Shown here piece by piece: positions 45,913-56,019 of a stretch of 64,000 bases of DNA. Position numbers and translations under genes: made by a program. How positions within the stretch are numbered: the first letter of the stretch is position 1; every line of letters starts with the position of its first letter. Origin of the DNA: Thermodesulfobacteriota bacterium (lineage in GTDB: Bacteria; Desulfobacterota; UBA8473); contig JBFLWQ010000017.1 of NCBI GenBank assembly GCA_040757775.1, forward strand, positions 1-64,000. The letters are read 5' to 3'. The notes under the pieces are model-generated. The model worked only from the letters and a program-made list of their open reading frames with translations. It was not told the DNA's origin and made no database searches.

Positions 45913-46012
45913 AGTATGCTCTGAAAACTTGAACCCTTGACCACTTGAATCCTTTTTTGCAACTAAATCCCGTTAGAGATTTGTTTCTGAACGGGATAAA
46001 TAGGAGAAGAGC

Positions 46013-46684
46013 TTGAAATACTACCCTATAAATGTAGACATAACCGACAAGAGATGCGTTGTACTCGGTGGTGGAGGGGTTGCTGAAAGGAAGGTAGAAT
46101 CACTTTTAAGATGCATGGGGAGAGTCACCGTAATAAGTCCTGATTTGACTCCCCGGTTAAAAGAGCTCCTATCCCATAGCAAAATTCAGCACATATGCAG
46201 AGAATACAAGCGGGGAGATTTTGAGGATGCCTTCCTGGTTTTTGTTGCCACTAATGATTCCAGGGTAAATGCCGAAGCCAGCCAGGAGGCTCTGGGAAAA
46301 GGGATCCTGGTTAATACAGTGGACAAACCAAAGAGATGTAATTTTATCGTCCCTTCTGTGGTAGATCGAGATGATTTGGTTATAACCGTCTCTACCTCTG
46401 GGAAAAGTCCTGCCCTTGCTAAAAAAATAAGGGAAGACCTGGAAGCCAGCTACGGAGAGGAGTATAGTATCTTTCTGACCATAATGGGTGCTGTGCGCGA
46501 AAGGCTGTTAAAAACTAGTAATAATTCAGAAAAAAACAGAACAATATTTTATAGACTGGTAGACTCAAACATGCTTGTTCTTATAAAGGAAGGGAAAAGG
46601 GAGCAGATAAATAATATCCTTGCAGAGATTCTGGGTGAGGGGTACTCGTTGGACGAATTGAAGATCGGCATCTCGGGGTTATAA
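46013..46684 (+). CDS. Siroheme synthase N-domain protein (precorrin-2 dehydrogenase/ferrochelatase)
   Basis: This 223-residue protein starts at TTG 46013 and matches Met8p/CysG-N: KRCVVLGGGGVAERKVESLL is the NAD-binding motif, and TVSTSGKSPALAKKIREDLE is the second block. It oxidises precorrin-2 and can insert iron to give siroheme. An 8-bp hairpin (ATCCCGTT/AACGGGAT at 45967-45997) lies just upstream. ccsA and hemA follow, so the group serves tetrapyrrole and cytochrome formation. Confidence 0.93.
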   Translation: MKYYPINVDITDKRCVVLGGGGVAERKVESLLRCMGRVTVISPDLTPRLKELLSHSKIQHICREYKRGDFEDAFLVFVATNDSRVNAEASQEALGKGILVNTVDKPKRCNFIVPSVVDRDDLVITVSTSGKSPALAKKIREDLEASYGEEYSIFLTIMGAVRERLLKTSNNSEKNRTIFYRLVDSNMLVLIKEGKREQINNILAEILGEGYSLDELKIGISGL

Positions 46685-46695
46685 AGGGTTCGAAG

Positions 46696-47514
46696 ATGAA
46701 TACACTGTTTTTCAAGATCGTAGTGGTCTTTTATCTAGCCGGAACATTTAGCTATCTATTGTATCTTTTTAAGCAAAAACCCCATATTTCTAAGGCTGCT
46801 ACTATTATCCTGACCAGTGGTTTTGTTTTTCATACCATAAGTCTAATCGTTAGGTACTTTGAAGCTGGGTATACACCAATCACCAGCCTTTATGAAGCAC
46901 CATCATTCTTAGCATGGACAATAGTTGGTGTCTATCTGTTTATTCAATTTAAATACAGGATAACTTCTCTTGGCTCTTTTATTTCACCTGTTGCATCTAT
47001 CTTAACCCTTGTCTCTTCTGCCTTTTCCAAAGAGATCGTCCCCCTCTCACCTGTATTGAGGAGTTTCTGGCTGCCTATTCATGTAATTCTGGCATTTCTT
47101 GGGGATGCTATTTTTGCCCTAGCTTTCTGTGCTGGAGTTATGTATCTGATACAGGAACACCAGATAAAGTCAAAGAAGATCGGCTCCTTTTACCATAGGC
47201 TGCCTTCTTTAAAGCTACTGGATGATATAAATCATTATTCTCTGACTATAGGGTTCCTTTTGCTTACCATGGCAATGGTTACCGGTTCAATATGGGCAAG
47301 GCATGCATGGGGAGCCTTCTGGAGCTGGGATGCCAAACAGGTCTGGTCATTGCTTACATGGGTCTTTTACGCAGCCTTGCTCCATGGAAGGATAAATATA
47401 GGTTGGAGAGGCAGGGTGGCTGCCGTTTTTGCAATTCTTGGTTTTTTTGCGGTTATGTTTTCTTTCCTTGGTGTAAATACTCTGCTTTCAGGGTTACATA
47501 CGTATGATAGATGA
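46696..47514 (+). CDS. Cytochrome c biogenesis membrane protein CcsA-like
   Basis: This 272-residue protein has about eight membrane segments and the haem-handling WWD-type motif HAWGAFWSWDAKQVWSLLTW near residue 200. It resembles HemX/CcsA-type proteins found next to hemA. It is likely in a system II cytochrome c maturation complex or in haem-linked control of HemA. It starts 11 bp after the siroheme gene. Confidence 0.88.
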   Translation: MNTLFFKIVVVFYLAGTFSYLLYLFKQKPHISKAATIILTSGFVFHTISLIVRYFEAGYTPITSLYEAPSFLAWTIVGVYLFIQFKYRITSLGSFISPVASILTLVSSAFSKEIVPLSPVLRSFWLPIHVILAFLGDAIFALAFCAGVMYLIQEHQIKSKKIGSFYHRLPSLKLLDDINHYSLTIGFLLLTMAMVTGSIWARHAWGAFWSWDAKQVWSLLTWVFYAALLHGRINIGWRGRVAAVFAILGFFAVMFSFLGVNTLLSGLHTYDR

Positions 47515-47599
47515 TAAAAGTAAAAAGTGAAAGGTTAAAGGTGATTGTATGGTTGTTAGCCTTTAACCCTTTGCTTGAATCTTTGAGTACGGATATAGA

Positions 47600-48871
47600 A
47601 TGCACAACATAATCGTTGTAGGTTTAAATCATAAGACGGCTCCTATTGAATTGAGGGAGAAGCTCTACTTTCCATCAGAACACATTGAAGACCCTCTGAA
47701 AAGGGTAGCAAGCCTCCCCCATCTCAGCGAGGCATTGATACTATCTACCTGTAATAGGGTAGAGATTGTAGCAGTCACCAAAAATATTCGAGAAGGAACA
47801 GAGGAAATCAGGAATTTCCTGTCTTCCTATCATGGTATATCAATGAACCAGTTAGTCTCCTGCCTGTACTCTTATGACTCTTACGATGCTATTAAACATA
47901 TATTCCATGTTGCTTCCGGCTTAGATTCTATGGTTGTTGGAGAACCTCAGATATTAGGCCAGTTGAAAGATGCCTATAGTTTGGCTAACAAGCATAAAAC
48001 CTCTGATGTAATACTCCATAGGTTTCTTCACAGGGCTTTTTCAGTTGCCAAAAAAGTAAGAACAGAGACCAAAATCGCTACGTCTGCGGTCTCTATAAGC
48101 TATGCTGCTGTTGAATTGGCCAAAAAGATTTTTGATAGTTTAAAGGATAAGGTCGTTATGCTCATTGGTGCGGGAGAGATGTCTGAACTGGCAGCCAGAC
48201 ATCTACTGAGCCATGGAGTAAGGGAAATCCTGATTGCCAACAGAACGCATAGTAGGGCAGTAAAGTTAGCAGAAGAGCTAGGTGGCAGACCTGTTGTTTT
48301 CGAAGATCTTACCCTGTTTCTGTCCCAGGTAGATATTGTGATAAGTTCTACCGCTTCTGCCCATTATATCATAAGGTCTGATGATGTGGTGAGAGTCCTT
48401 AAGATACGAAAGTACAAACCTATGTTCTTTATTGATATTGCCGTGCCCCGGGATATTGACCCCAGGATAAACGATATTAGCAATGTCTACCTTTACGATA
48501 TAGACGACCTGAAAGGGGTAGTTGATACCAATATAAAAATGCGGGAGGAAGAGGCAAAAAAGGCTGAAAGGATTATAGAAAAGGAAATAGAGCAGTTCAA
48601 TAAATGGTTGGGGACGTTAAATGCTGTTCCTACGGTTATTTCTCTCAGGGAAAGATTCGAGGAAATCAGAAAGAAGGAAGTGGAAAAGGCTATCTCCAGT
48701 TTGAATGGAAGTTCAGAGATTGATGCAAAAGTGCTGGATGCTCTGACGATTTCAATTATTAATAAGATTCTTCACTATCCTGTAACTAAATTAAAGATGC
48801 TGGATAATACCCGTGAGGGAAATTACTTTGTTGATGCTGTGAGGAAACTATTCGACCTGGAAGAGAAATAG
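47600..48871 (+). CDS. hemA: Glutamyl-tRNA reductase
   Basis: It reduces Glu-tRNA to glutamate-1-semialdehyde, starting tetrapyrrole synthesis by the C5 route. The 423 residues contain GLNHKTAPIELREKL, the catalytic Cys in LSTCNRVEIVA, MVVGEPQILGQLKDAY and NADPH-binding LIGAGEMSELAARHLL. The C-terminal dimerisation domain is intact. Confidence 0.97.
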   Translation: MHNIIVVGLNHKTAPIELREKLYFPSEHIEDPLKRVASLPHLSEALILSTCNRVEIVAVTKNIREGTEEIRNFLSSYHGISMNQLVSCLYSYDSYDAIKHIFHVASGLDSMVVGEPQILGQLKDAYSLANKHKTSDVILHRFLHRAFSVAKKVRTETKIATSAVSISYAAVELAKKIFDSLKDKVVMLIGAGEMSELAARHLLSHGVREILIANRTHSRAVKLAEELGGRPVVFEDLTLFLSQVDIVISSTASAHYIIRSDDVVRVLKIRKYKPMFFIDIAVPRDIDPRINDISNVYLYDIDDLKGVVDTNIKMREEEAKKAERIIEKEIEQFNKWLGTLNAVPTVISLRERFEEIRKKEVEKAISSLNGSSEIDAKVLDALTISIINKILHYPVTKLKMLDNTREGNYFVDAVRKLFDLEEK

Positions 48872-48949
48872 TAGTAAGAAGTATACATTGTTCTTGACAC
48901 AAAAAGGTGAAAGTGCATAAACTTTTTGACAGAAAAGAGAATTATCATC

Positions 48950-50311
48950 GTGAAGAGAATATTAACAATAGCAGGTTCTGATTCCGGAGGAGGGGCAGGT
49001 ATTCAGGCAGATTTGAGGACCATCGCCCTTCTGGGTGGTTTCGGGATGAGTGTAATTACTGCCCTGACTGCTCAAAATACGCTGGGAGTTCAGGATATCT
49101 ATCCCATACCCCCTGAATTTATAGGAAAACAGATAGATTCCGTCATTGCAGATATAGGGGTGGATGCAGTTAAAACCGGGATGTTGGTTAATTCCCAAAT
49201 AGTCAATGTCGTTGCCAGGAAGATCGAAGAGTACAGGATAGAAAAGCTCATCGTAGACCCGGTTATAATTGCCAAGGGAGGAGAGACTTTACTGTCCAAA
49301 GATGCGCTTGATGCTCTTGTTGAAAAGCTGATACCCCTGGCTTTTCTCATTACCCCGAACCTTCATGAGGCATCAGTTGTCTGTAGAAAGCCGGTCGAAA
49401 ATCTGGACGAAATGAGGGAAGCTGCCAAAAATATCTACCAAAAGGGAGCAAAGAATGTCCTTATCAAGGGAGGCCATTTGCCGGGAATGCCAGTAGACAT
49501 TCTCTTTGATGGGAGAAATTTCCATGAATATGATTCTGAAAGGATAGATAGTGAGAACACCCATGGAACCGGGTGTGTATATTCGGCAGCCCTGGCATTT
49601 GAGATTGCAAAGGGTAAACATATTTACCAGGCTGTGAAGAACGCTAAAGAGTTTGTAACCAGTGCCATTAGAAACTCTTTCTCTTTGGGTGGAGGACATG
49701 GCCCTGTCAACCCTTATGCTCTCTTCTCAAAAGATATTCAACGTTACCATGTTATCTCTCAGGTTAAAGAGGCAATCGGATTATTAAAAGAAGACAAAAT
49801 AGGACATCTTATCCCGGAAGTTCAATCAAATCTTGGTATGGCTCTTCCCTATGCCGAGAAAATTGAAGATATCGCCGCTTTACCAGGCCGTATTATCCGT
49901 TTCGGGGATACTGTTAAAACTGTATCAGACCCTGAATTTGGAGCATCCCAGCATATAGCCCAAATCATCCTGGCTGTGATGAGGTACCAAGGCGATATGA
50001 GATCTGCTATGAATATAAAATACACAGTGGATATTATTGAAAAATGCAGCAATATAGGGTTAAGGGTTAGATATTTTGACAGGAGAAGAGAGCCAGACCA
50101 TGTTAAGGAAGTGGAAGGGTCTTCTCTAGAATGGGTAGTGGAGAATTCCCTGAAGCAGGAAAAAGGAATTCCTGATGTTATCTATGATACAGGAGATGTT
50201 GGCAAAGAACCAATGGTCAGAATACTAGGCAAAGATGCGATGGAGGTTGTTGGGAAGGTTTTGAAGATTGCAAAGCAACCAGCTTGCCATATAGGGGGAA
50301 AAAGTGACTAA
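48950..50311 (+). CDS. thiDN: Bifunctional HMP-P kinase / thiamine-phosphate synthase ThiDN
   Basis: The first about 265 residues are ThiD (KRILTIAGSDSGGGAGIQADLR; ENTHGTGCVYSAALA), phosphorylating HMP-P. The last about 175 are ThiN, a ThiE-independent thiamine-phosphate synthase domain. I prefer GTG 48950, which gives the standard N-terminus, over TTG 48926, which adds eight residues. Its end overlaps thiC by 8 bp, so thiamine genes are coupled. Confidence 0.92.
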   Translation: MKRILTIAGSDSGGGAGIQADLRTIALLGGFGMSVITALTAQNTLGVQDIYPIPPEFIGKQIDSVIADIGVDAVKTGMLVNSQIVNVVARKIEEYRIEKLIVDPVIIAKGGETLLSKDALDALVEKLIPLAFLITPNLHEASVVCRKPVENLDEMREAAKNIYQKGAKNVLIKGGHLPGMPVDILFDGRNFHEYDSERIDSENTHGTGCVYSAALAFEIAKGKHIYQAVKNAKEFVTSAIRNSFSLGGGHGPVNPYALFSKDIQRYHVISQVKEAIGLLKEDKIGHLIPEVQSNLGMALPYAEKIEDIAALPGRIIRFGDTVKTVSDPEFGASQHIAQIILAVMRYQGDMRSAMNIKYTVDIIEKCSNIGLRVRYFDRRREPDHVKEVEGSSLEWVVENSLKQEKGIPDVIYDTGDVGKEPMVRILGKDAMEVVGKVLKIAKQPACHIGGKSD

Positions 50312-51587
50312 ATTATCAGACGCTAAAAGGGGAATAATCACTGATGAGATGAAGAGATGCGCCCTGGATGAAGGGGTGGAGGAAGAATTTATGCGCAGGG
50401 GTATTTCAGAGGGTAATACGATTATTGCCCGTAATATTAAGCATAAATCCATAAGACCTCTCGCTATTGGCAAGGGTTTAAGAACCAAGATAAATGCTAA
50501 TATCGGGACATCCAAAGACCATGTCGATGTAAGTGAAGAGCTCGAAAAGATGAGGGTAGCCATAAAAGCAGGCGCTGATACAATTATGGACTTGAGCACA
50601 TGGGGAGAAGTAGATGAGATAAGAAAAGAGGTTATAAAAGAGTCCTCTGTCCCTGTTGGGACCGTCCCTATCTATCAAGCGGCTGTTGAGACTGTACAGA
50701 AGAAAAAGGAGTCCATAGTACACATGACGGTAGAGGATATCTTTAAAGTAATAGAGAAACACGTTGAAGACGGTATTGATTTTATTACAGTCCACTGCGG
50801 TGTAACCCGCGAATCCGTTGGCAGACTCAAGAAGGAAGGCAGGTTAATGGATATTGTCAGTCGGGGAGGGGCATTTTTAGTCGAGTGGATGGCATACAAT
50901 AACAAAGAGAACCCCCTTTTTGAATACTTTGATAGCTTACTGGATATAGCCAGGGAGTACGATGTTGCTCTTAGTCTGGGAGATGGCCTCCGGCCTGGTT
51001 CCCTAGCTGATGCAACAGACAGAGGGCAGATTCAGGAGCTGATCCTCCTTGGGGAACTTACAGAAAGGGCGTGGGCAGTGGACGTACAGGTTATGATCGA
51101 AGGACCTGGGCATGTACCTATGAATCAGATTGAAGCCAATGTCCTTTTAGAGAAAAGGCTATGTCATGGGGCACCCTTTTATGTTTTAGGGCCATTGGTT
51201 ACCGATTTAGCCCCGGGGTATGACCATATAACCTCTGCTATTGGAGGGGCAATTGCAGCGTCAGCCGGTGCAGATTTTCTTTGCTATGTTACCCCTTCAG
51301 AACATCTGGGCTTACCATCCATCGATGATGTAAGAGAAGGGGTAATTGCCTCAAAAATTGCTGCTCATGCTGCGGATATAGCAAAAGGGATAAAAGGTGC
51401 TATAGAAGAAGACAACAGGATGGCTATGAGCCGGAAGAAACTGGACTGGGAAAGTCAAATCAACCTGGCTCTGGATCCGGAAAAAGCTAGAAGAATAAGG
51501 AACAGTAGAAAGCCAGAGGACAGCGATGTCTGTACCATGTGCGGCGAGTTTTGTGCTATTAAGACTGCCAGTAGAGGGTTAGAGTAA
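50304..51587 (+). CDS. thiC: Phosphomethylpyrimidine synthase
   Basis: This radical SAM enzyme rearranges AIR into HMP-P. The 427-residue form is short, without the long N-terminal extension of E. coli ThiC. CTMCGEFCAIKT near the C-terminus is the CX2CX4C cluster motif; GPGHVPMNQIEANV is a conserved core block. I looked upstream of the thi genes for a TPP riboswitch and saw none. Confidence 0.97.
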   Translation: MTKLSDAKRGIITDEMKRCALDEGVEEEFMRRGISEGNTIIARNIKHKSIRPLAIGKGLRTKINANIGTSKDHVDVSEELEKMRVAIKAGADTIMDLSTWGEVDEIRKEVIKESSVPVGTVPIYQAAVETVQKKKESIVHMTVEDIFKVIEKHVEDGIDFITVHCGVTRESVGRLKKEGRLMDIVSRGGAFLVEWMAYNNKENPLFEYFDSLLDIAREYDVALSLGDGLRPGSLADATDRGQIQELILLGELTERAWAVDVQVMIEGPGHVPMNQIEANVLLEKRLCHGAPFYVLGPLVTDLAPGYDHITSAIGGAIAASAGADFLCYVTPSEHLGLPSIDDVREGVIASKIAAHAADIAKGIKGAIEEDNRMAMSRKKLDWESQINLALDPEKARRIRNSRKPEDSDVCTMCGEFCAIKTASRGLE

Positions 51588-51845
51588 ATTCTCAGACTGA
51601 AAATTTGAACATTTTTCTTGAAATACATTTTATTCTATGTTATCTTATGACATATTTCGATTAATCTGACCTTAATATCTGCTCCAGTTTAGTAAATTCC
51701 TTGTTTTCTCTGATTCCCTCTGAATCCGGGCTCCTGATAAAATGAAAACTTTTAACATCAATGTACCTTTTTACAAAGCAATTAATGCTAACTATTCCTC
51801 TTTTGAATCCTTTCTTTATTAATAGCAGAAAGGAGGTGAATATAA

Positions 51846-52058
51846 ATGCGATTTATTTATTGGCTCGCAAATATTCTCATAATAATCGGTATTGTTAGTC
51901 TATTAGTTGGTCTAGGTGTGAAGGTTTTTGCTCCTGAAGGTTTTAGCTGGGCAGGATTAGGACCTGGTGGATTTCTGCGGTTTGCTGATACTTGTATACT
52001 AATAAGTATTGCGCTTTACGTAAAAGAAATTGTATGTGAGAAGATTAAGAAAGAATAG
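51846..52058 (+). CDS. Small membrane protein
   Basis: This 70-residue protein has two hydrophobic segments, about 5-27 and 43-62, and a short Lys/Glu tail. It follows a strong ribosome-binding site AAAGGAGGTGAATATAAATG. No family is recognised. The 258 bp upstream, after thiC, contain no gene that I can support. Confidence 0.6.
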   Translation: MRFIYWLANILIIIGIVSLLVGLGVKVFAPEGFSWAGLGPGGFLRFADTCILISIALYVKEIVCEKIKKE

Positions 52059-52114
52059 CCCCCAACAGTTGTCAATTTTCATGTATGGAAAGGATTCTTA
52101 AGAGGAACCTATTT

Positions 52115-52558
52115 TTATACTTTTTCGCAGTATACCTTAAATACCACATTCCCCAGCCCGCCATTTCTCACGCTGCTGTCCATACAACAGGCTTGATTTC
52201 GCCACATTTCGTTGGGATCCAGGTCCGAAAGGATACGATCCATAACCATATAAGTCAGAGGAGCTATTCCAGCCAAAGCCCAGAGGCATACACCGGGGAA
52301 AGTTGATTCTTTGGCACTCAGCATGCACGCTCCATAGAAAACATACTTATCCCCAATTTTTGGCATGAGTTCACAACGGTCATTTATTTGAACAACCTCT
52401 GCTATCATTTTATATGACCTGAATTTATGCATCCTATCTATAAATGACCATTGTTTTGGTGTCAGCCTGTTAAGTTCTTCATCTGTCCAGCCAATATTCC
52501 TTTTCATCTTTTCTCTGAGACTGCAAATCCGCTCGCTTGGTATCATCTCATCCGCCAT
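52115..52558 (-). CDS. TIGR04076-like small protein
   Basis: The start is put at ATG 52558 (MADEMIPSER), after AAGGAG, giving 147 residues. The core MPKIGDKYVFYGACML and LSDLDPNEMWRNQACCMDSSVRNGG resembles the TIGR04076 family of unknown function, with several conserved cysteines. An N-terminal helical region precedes it. Metal or Fe-S binding is possible. Confidence 0.55.
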   Translation of the reverse strand: MADEMIPSERICSLREKMKRNIGWTDEELNRLTPKQWSFIDRMHKFRSYKMIAEVVQINDRCELMPKIGDKYVFYGACMLSAKESTFPGVCLWALAGIAPLTYMVMDRILSDLDPNEMWRNQACCMDSSVRNGGLGNVVFKVYCEKV

Positions 52559-53046
52559 AATAATGCTCCTTTTTAAGTGCTTGACATTGTTTAACACGAA
52601 AATCCCCACCCACCCCTCCCCTTCAAGGGGGGAGGGTGAGGGAGGGGGTAGTTTTCATCATTCGTGGTGCCCGCCTCAGGCGGGCATAAGGGTTTCAAAA
52701 GGATTTAATTCGTCCCGGGTTTTTCTCAACTCCACTTCACAGATACTAAAATATACAATATTAAAAAGTCAATATTAATTTTACAAAAACCTTCACGGAG
52801 TTTTGCCCAAATCTCTTTTCGCCTGTTCAAAACGTTTTTTGATGACCGCTCAAAGGAAGTTTTGTTTGGGCAGCCTATTTTTTATGATTGACAAATATTG
52901 CTTTCACAATGTAGAGTTAGCGAAGATGTAACCTGAGAAAGTTGTCTAGAGAAATCACACTCCGATGTTCGAAAGTGCCTGATGCAGAGTAATGGTTGAT
53001 TTCGGAGATATGCTAATTAATCACAGGGTAATATGAGGAGGACTGA
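52559..53046. other. Gap with G-rich tract and palindromes
   Basis: This 488-bp gap divides divergent genes. At 52627-52648 a run GGGGGG-A-GGG-TGA-GGG-A-GGGGG forms a canonical G-quadruplex motif; the same block can fold back with the preceding CCCCTCCCC. At 52669-52685 there is a perfect GCCCGCCT/AGGCGGGC palindrome. The rest holds no ORF. Confidence 0.6.
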
Positions 53047-54165
53047 GTGTACAAATTTGATGTTATTCGCAAGGGAGAAGAAAACGGAGTCGGGACACTC
53101 TTCGCTCTCGAGACATCCCGGGGAACCAAAATCTTTGGTCTGCCTACCCTAAATTTTTATGGGGGTGATTGGGACCTTGGGCCGACCTGGAATTATCTAA
53201 TCGTATCCGGGAACCTGACCCTCTTTGATACGGGCAGACGAGGAGAAGGAAAAGCACTCATGGAGATGATAGCTAAGGTGGGTTATGATCCTAAAGAACT
53301 GCACAGGGTCATAGTCAGCCACGGGCATGAAGATCATGATGGGGGGCTTTCAGAAATCGTTGCCGGAACTGGTGCCAATCTTGCAGCTCATGGGATTTAT
53401 GGACGACTGATATCTTATTATTCCGGGGCATACCTTCCTGAAGGAGTAAAAACTCACTTCCCTGCCTCATGCTGGCACTGTATTATGCCTGATTCTTTTT
53501 CCTCGCTTCATTGTATGGAATATCATAGCGAAAGGAGCTCTCTGGAGGTCAGTATACCCATTGAAGATGGCTCCTCTTTAGATGGAGGAGCATTGCAGTT
53601 CTGCCATATCCCGGGCCATGCTCCAGACTCTGTCGCATTACTCGTTGATGGTGAGGTTCTCCTTTGCGGAGATACCGTCCTACCTGAAATTACTCCTCAT
53701 CCAAGCAGAGAGGCTTCCTATTGTCTCACCAGGCATGTCCTTCCCGAACAGTATAGCAGGGAAAACGCTCTGTATGGGCTTAAAGCCTATATCCGTTCCA
53801 TCAAGAAGCTTTGTAAATGGATAGACTATGAAGTTACAACTCTTCCCGCTCATAGATTGTACTATATGGGCTGCTGGAACTGGATAAACCTCAGAGAGCG
53901 GGTAACAGAGATTATAGACCACCATATCGAACGGTGCAAGCATATCCTCTCTCTGATTAATGAGGGGAGCAATACGGTGGATCAGATCGCCAGGGGCCAT
54001 TTCGAGCCTTCCATGTTAAAGGGTGCAGGTATGGGGATGGCAAGGAATGAGATTCACAGCCATCTGGAGTTACTTGAGGCGACAGGGGATGTAAAATGGG
54101 CAGATGGAGAACATTTGGAATGTGGCAAAACATATCAGTTTGAGAAGTCCATTCGTTTGCTATAG
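53047..54165 (+). CDS. MBL-fold metallo-hydrolase
   Basis: This 372-residue protein starts at GTG 53047 after GAGGAG. The metal motif is VSHGHEDHDGG (HxHxDH), with a further His in FCHIPGHAPDSVALL and the Asp in LLCGDTVLP. The C-terminal 100 residues hold a winged-helix-like segment. It resembles LACTB2-type hydrolases with a thioester or lactone specificity. It is a single gene just before tRNA-Thr. Confidence 0.88.
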   Translation: MYKFDVIRKGEENGVGTLFALETSRGTKIFGLPTLNFYGGDWDLGPTWNYLIVSGNLTLFDTGRRGEGKALMEMIAKVGYDPKELHRVIVSHGHEDHDGGLSEIVAGTGANLAAHGIYGRLISYYSGAYLPEGVKTHFPASCWHCIMPDSFSSLHCMEYHSERSSLEVSIPIEDGSSLDGGALQFCHIPGHAPDSVALLVDGEVLLCGDTVLPEITPHPSREASYCLTRHVLPEQYSRENALYGLKAYIRSIKKLCKWIDYEVTTLPAHRLYYMGCWNWINLRERVTEIIDHHIERCKHILSLINEGSNTVDQIARGHFEPSMLKGAGMGMARNEIHSHLELLEATGDVKWADGEHLECGKTYQFEKSIRLL

Positions 54166-54177
54166 CTATTATCCAAT

Positions 54178-54252
<75 letters not shown>

Positions 54253-54703
54253 GGAAAATCAATAACTATTCTATCCATTATGAAGAGTATATTTAAATTT
54301 TTTTTATGTTATTGGTTTGAAGTTGGTTAAGGGACTAGGGAGGCAATAAATTTCAGTATTAGGCCCATGGTTTTTAAGTAAATATTGAGGACCTTTTCTG
54401 GAACCTGGCGAAATAGGTTTTAACATTAAGGGGCATTTAGACATGGCAAAAACCTTGAACTAAGCAGGTGCTTGTAGAAACTATTGGTGGTATGAATATG
54501 TTTGGGCGGGTATCTTTTTTATCGAATCTTTTTACGAAAGCTAACCATTCATCCCCGTCCACAGGACGGGGATGAATGGTCCTGTAAAATATATCAGGAA
54601 ATCGCGGTAGCGACAGCCATGAATTCGGCGCAATGCCCTGCCTTGTAGTCGGGGATAGTCGAATTCAAGCGATTTATTTACTGAGTTTAGTTTCAACTAA
54701 CAA
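54253..54703. other. Gap with a perfect 16-bp hairpin
   Basis: CCATTCATCCCCGTCC (54545-54560) and its exact complement (54564-54579) flank a 3-nt ACA loop. A smaller hairpin TCCTG/CAGGA follows. The next 100 bp, containing gccatgaattcggcgcaatg, look like a mobile-element end, perhaps IS200/IS605. No transposase frame is present. The hairpin lies beyond the stop of the minus-strand binding-protein gene and is not followed by a T-run. Confidence 0.5.
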
Positions 54704-55909
54704 TTACTCTGGCTTTCTCCAGTCTGTCATAGGGATGAACTTCCCAGCTGCAGGGTCTGCCTTGTATATCCTCCATGAATCCCCACCTTTATGGCTTTGT
54801 GAACTATAAGTGATAGGAGCACAGAGCCCACCGGTATTATAATTCTTCATACTCTCAAGGGAATCTACTAGAGTTTCTGCGTCGAGATTCTTGCCGGCCC
54901 TCTTCATCCCCTCTACCATAACAGTCGTCATGACCCATGCGTGGGTGTGTACTGTTCCACGATATGGTTTTTCTGTTCCAGGGTGATATTTAAGCGTGAT
55001 TTTTCTCATCTCTTCAACGCCAGTACCTTTACCATACCAGGGAGACGTGGCATGAACAGAGTAGAATTGGTTTGCTGCTTCACCGATTGCGTTTAGTTCC
55101 TCTCCAAGCATTGCCCCAAAACTGGCAAATACTGGTATATTCAATCCGAACTTCTTTAATTCCCTGAGTAATGTGATTGTTGTTGGGGTAATAGTTCCAA
55201 TATGAAGCACGCAATTAGCATTGTACCTCCTGATGCTCATTACTTGAGTGCTGGCATCCACTGCGGTAGGATTTAGTATCTCCTTTGTTACAGGTGTTAT
55301 ATTGTATTTTTTAAACCTCTCTGCTGCAGCCACGGAGTCTATCTTACCAACTTCACTGTCAGGATAAACCAGAGCAACCTTTTGTTCCTTCAGTTTGAAG
55401 TCCTTGAGCATATAATCGGTAATGGCATTCACCTGGCCAGGATAGGTGTCAGTGATGATAAATATATACTTCTTATAAGGGTTAACGGCGACTTCAGGTA
55501 TTGCAAAGGGGATATTAGGTAACTTATCCTTTTCAATATTCTTCCACATGGCATTGACCTGGTTTGCAGACCCTGGCCCAAGCAGGGCAAATATCTCGTC
55601 TCTGTAAACCAGCTTCTTAAGAGCGGCAATAGCAGGTGGGATCGAGTAACGGTCGTCTTCTACAATTAAATTCAACCGTCTTCCATTGACACCGCCACTA
55701 TCGTTAATATGCCTGATATATATCCTCATTGCCTCGAGCCCCACAGTACCAAGACTTGCTGCAGGACCTGTTATAGGAAAACACACCCCTATTGTTATCG
55801 ACTTATCCGTTACTCCCCTGACTTCTTTTGCGTGGCTCAAAGTGCCGTAAATCAAAAAAATACTCACCAACAATCCAGCTACCAACAATACATCCTTTCT
55901 CAACTTCAT
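54704..55909 (-). CDS. LivK-type ABC transporter substrate-binding protein
   Basis: I start at ATG 55909, behind AAAGGAGATTTAGT, giving 401 residues; an in-frame ATG at 55972 would add 21 residues without signal-peptide character. Signal peptide about 1-27 (ending SHAKE), mature start EVRGVTDKSITIGV. It has GGVNGRRLNLIVEDDRYSIPP and ends PMTDWRKPE. It is closest in window to the 57497-58696 paralog (shared WKHIEK/WKNIEK, NPTAVDASTQVMSI-type blocks). No transport partner genes are nearby. Confidence 0.9.
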   Translation of the reverse strand: MKLRKDVLLVAGLLVSIFLIYGTLSHAKEVRGVTDKSITIGVCFPITGPAASLGTVGLEAMRIYIRHINDSGGVNGRRLNLIVEDDRYSIPPAIAALKKLVYRDEIFALLGPGSANQVNAMWKNIEKDKLPNIPFAIPEVAVNPYKKYIFIITDTYPGQVNAITDYMLKDFKLKEQKVALVYPDSEVGKIDSVAAAERFKKYNITPVTKEILNPTAVDASTQVMSIRRYNANCVLHIGTITPTTITLLRELKKFGLNIPVFASFGAMLGEELNAIGEAANQFYSVHATSPWYGKGTGVEEMRKITLKYHPGTEKPYRGTVHTHAWVMTTVMVEGMKRAGKNLDAETLVDSLESMKNYNTGGLCAPITYSSQSHKGGDSWRIYKADPAAGKFIPMTDWRKPE

Positions 55910-56019
55910 ACTAAATCTCCTTTCTTTGTTGTCACCTTCAAGGAATGGGGAAAAACCCCCACTTTTACTCAAAGACTTTAGCTTTTTATCCTGTTATCTC
56001 TTGTTCGGCAATCCATATA

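Noticed and set aside
47515-50303. TPP riboswitch for thiDN-thiC
   Set aside because: I looked for the THI-box core upstream of thiDN and found none. Only 78 bp separate hemA from thiDN.
54253-56019. Integrated phage or island between tRNA-Thr and its 3' relic
   Set aside because: The 1.8 kb between them holds only a binding-protein gene and no integrase. Segmental duplication fits better.
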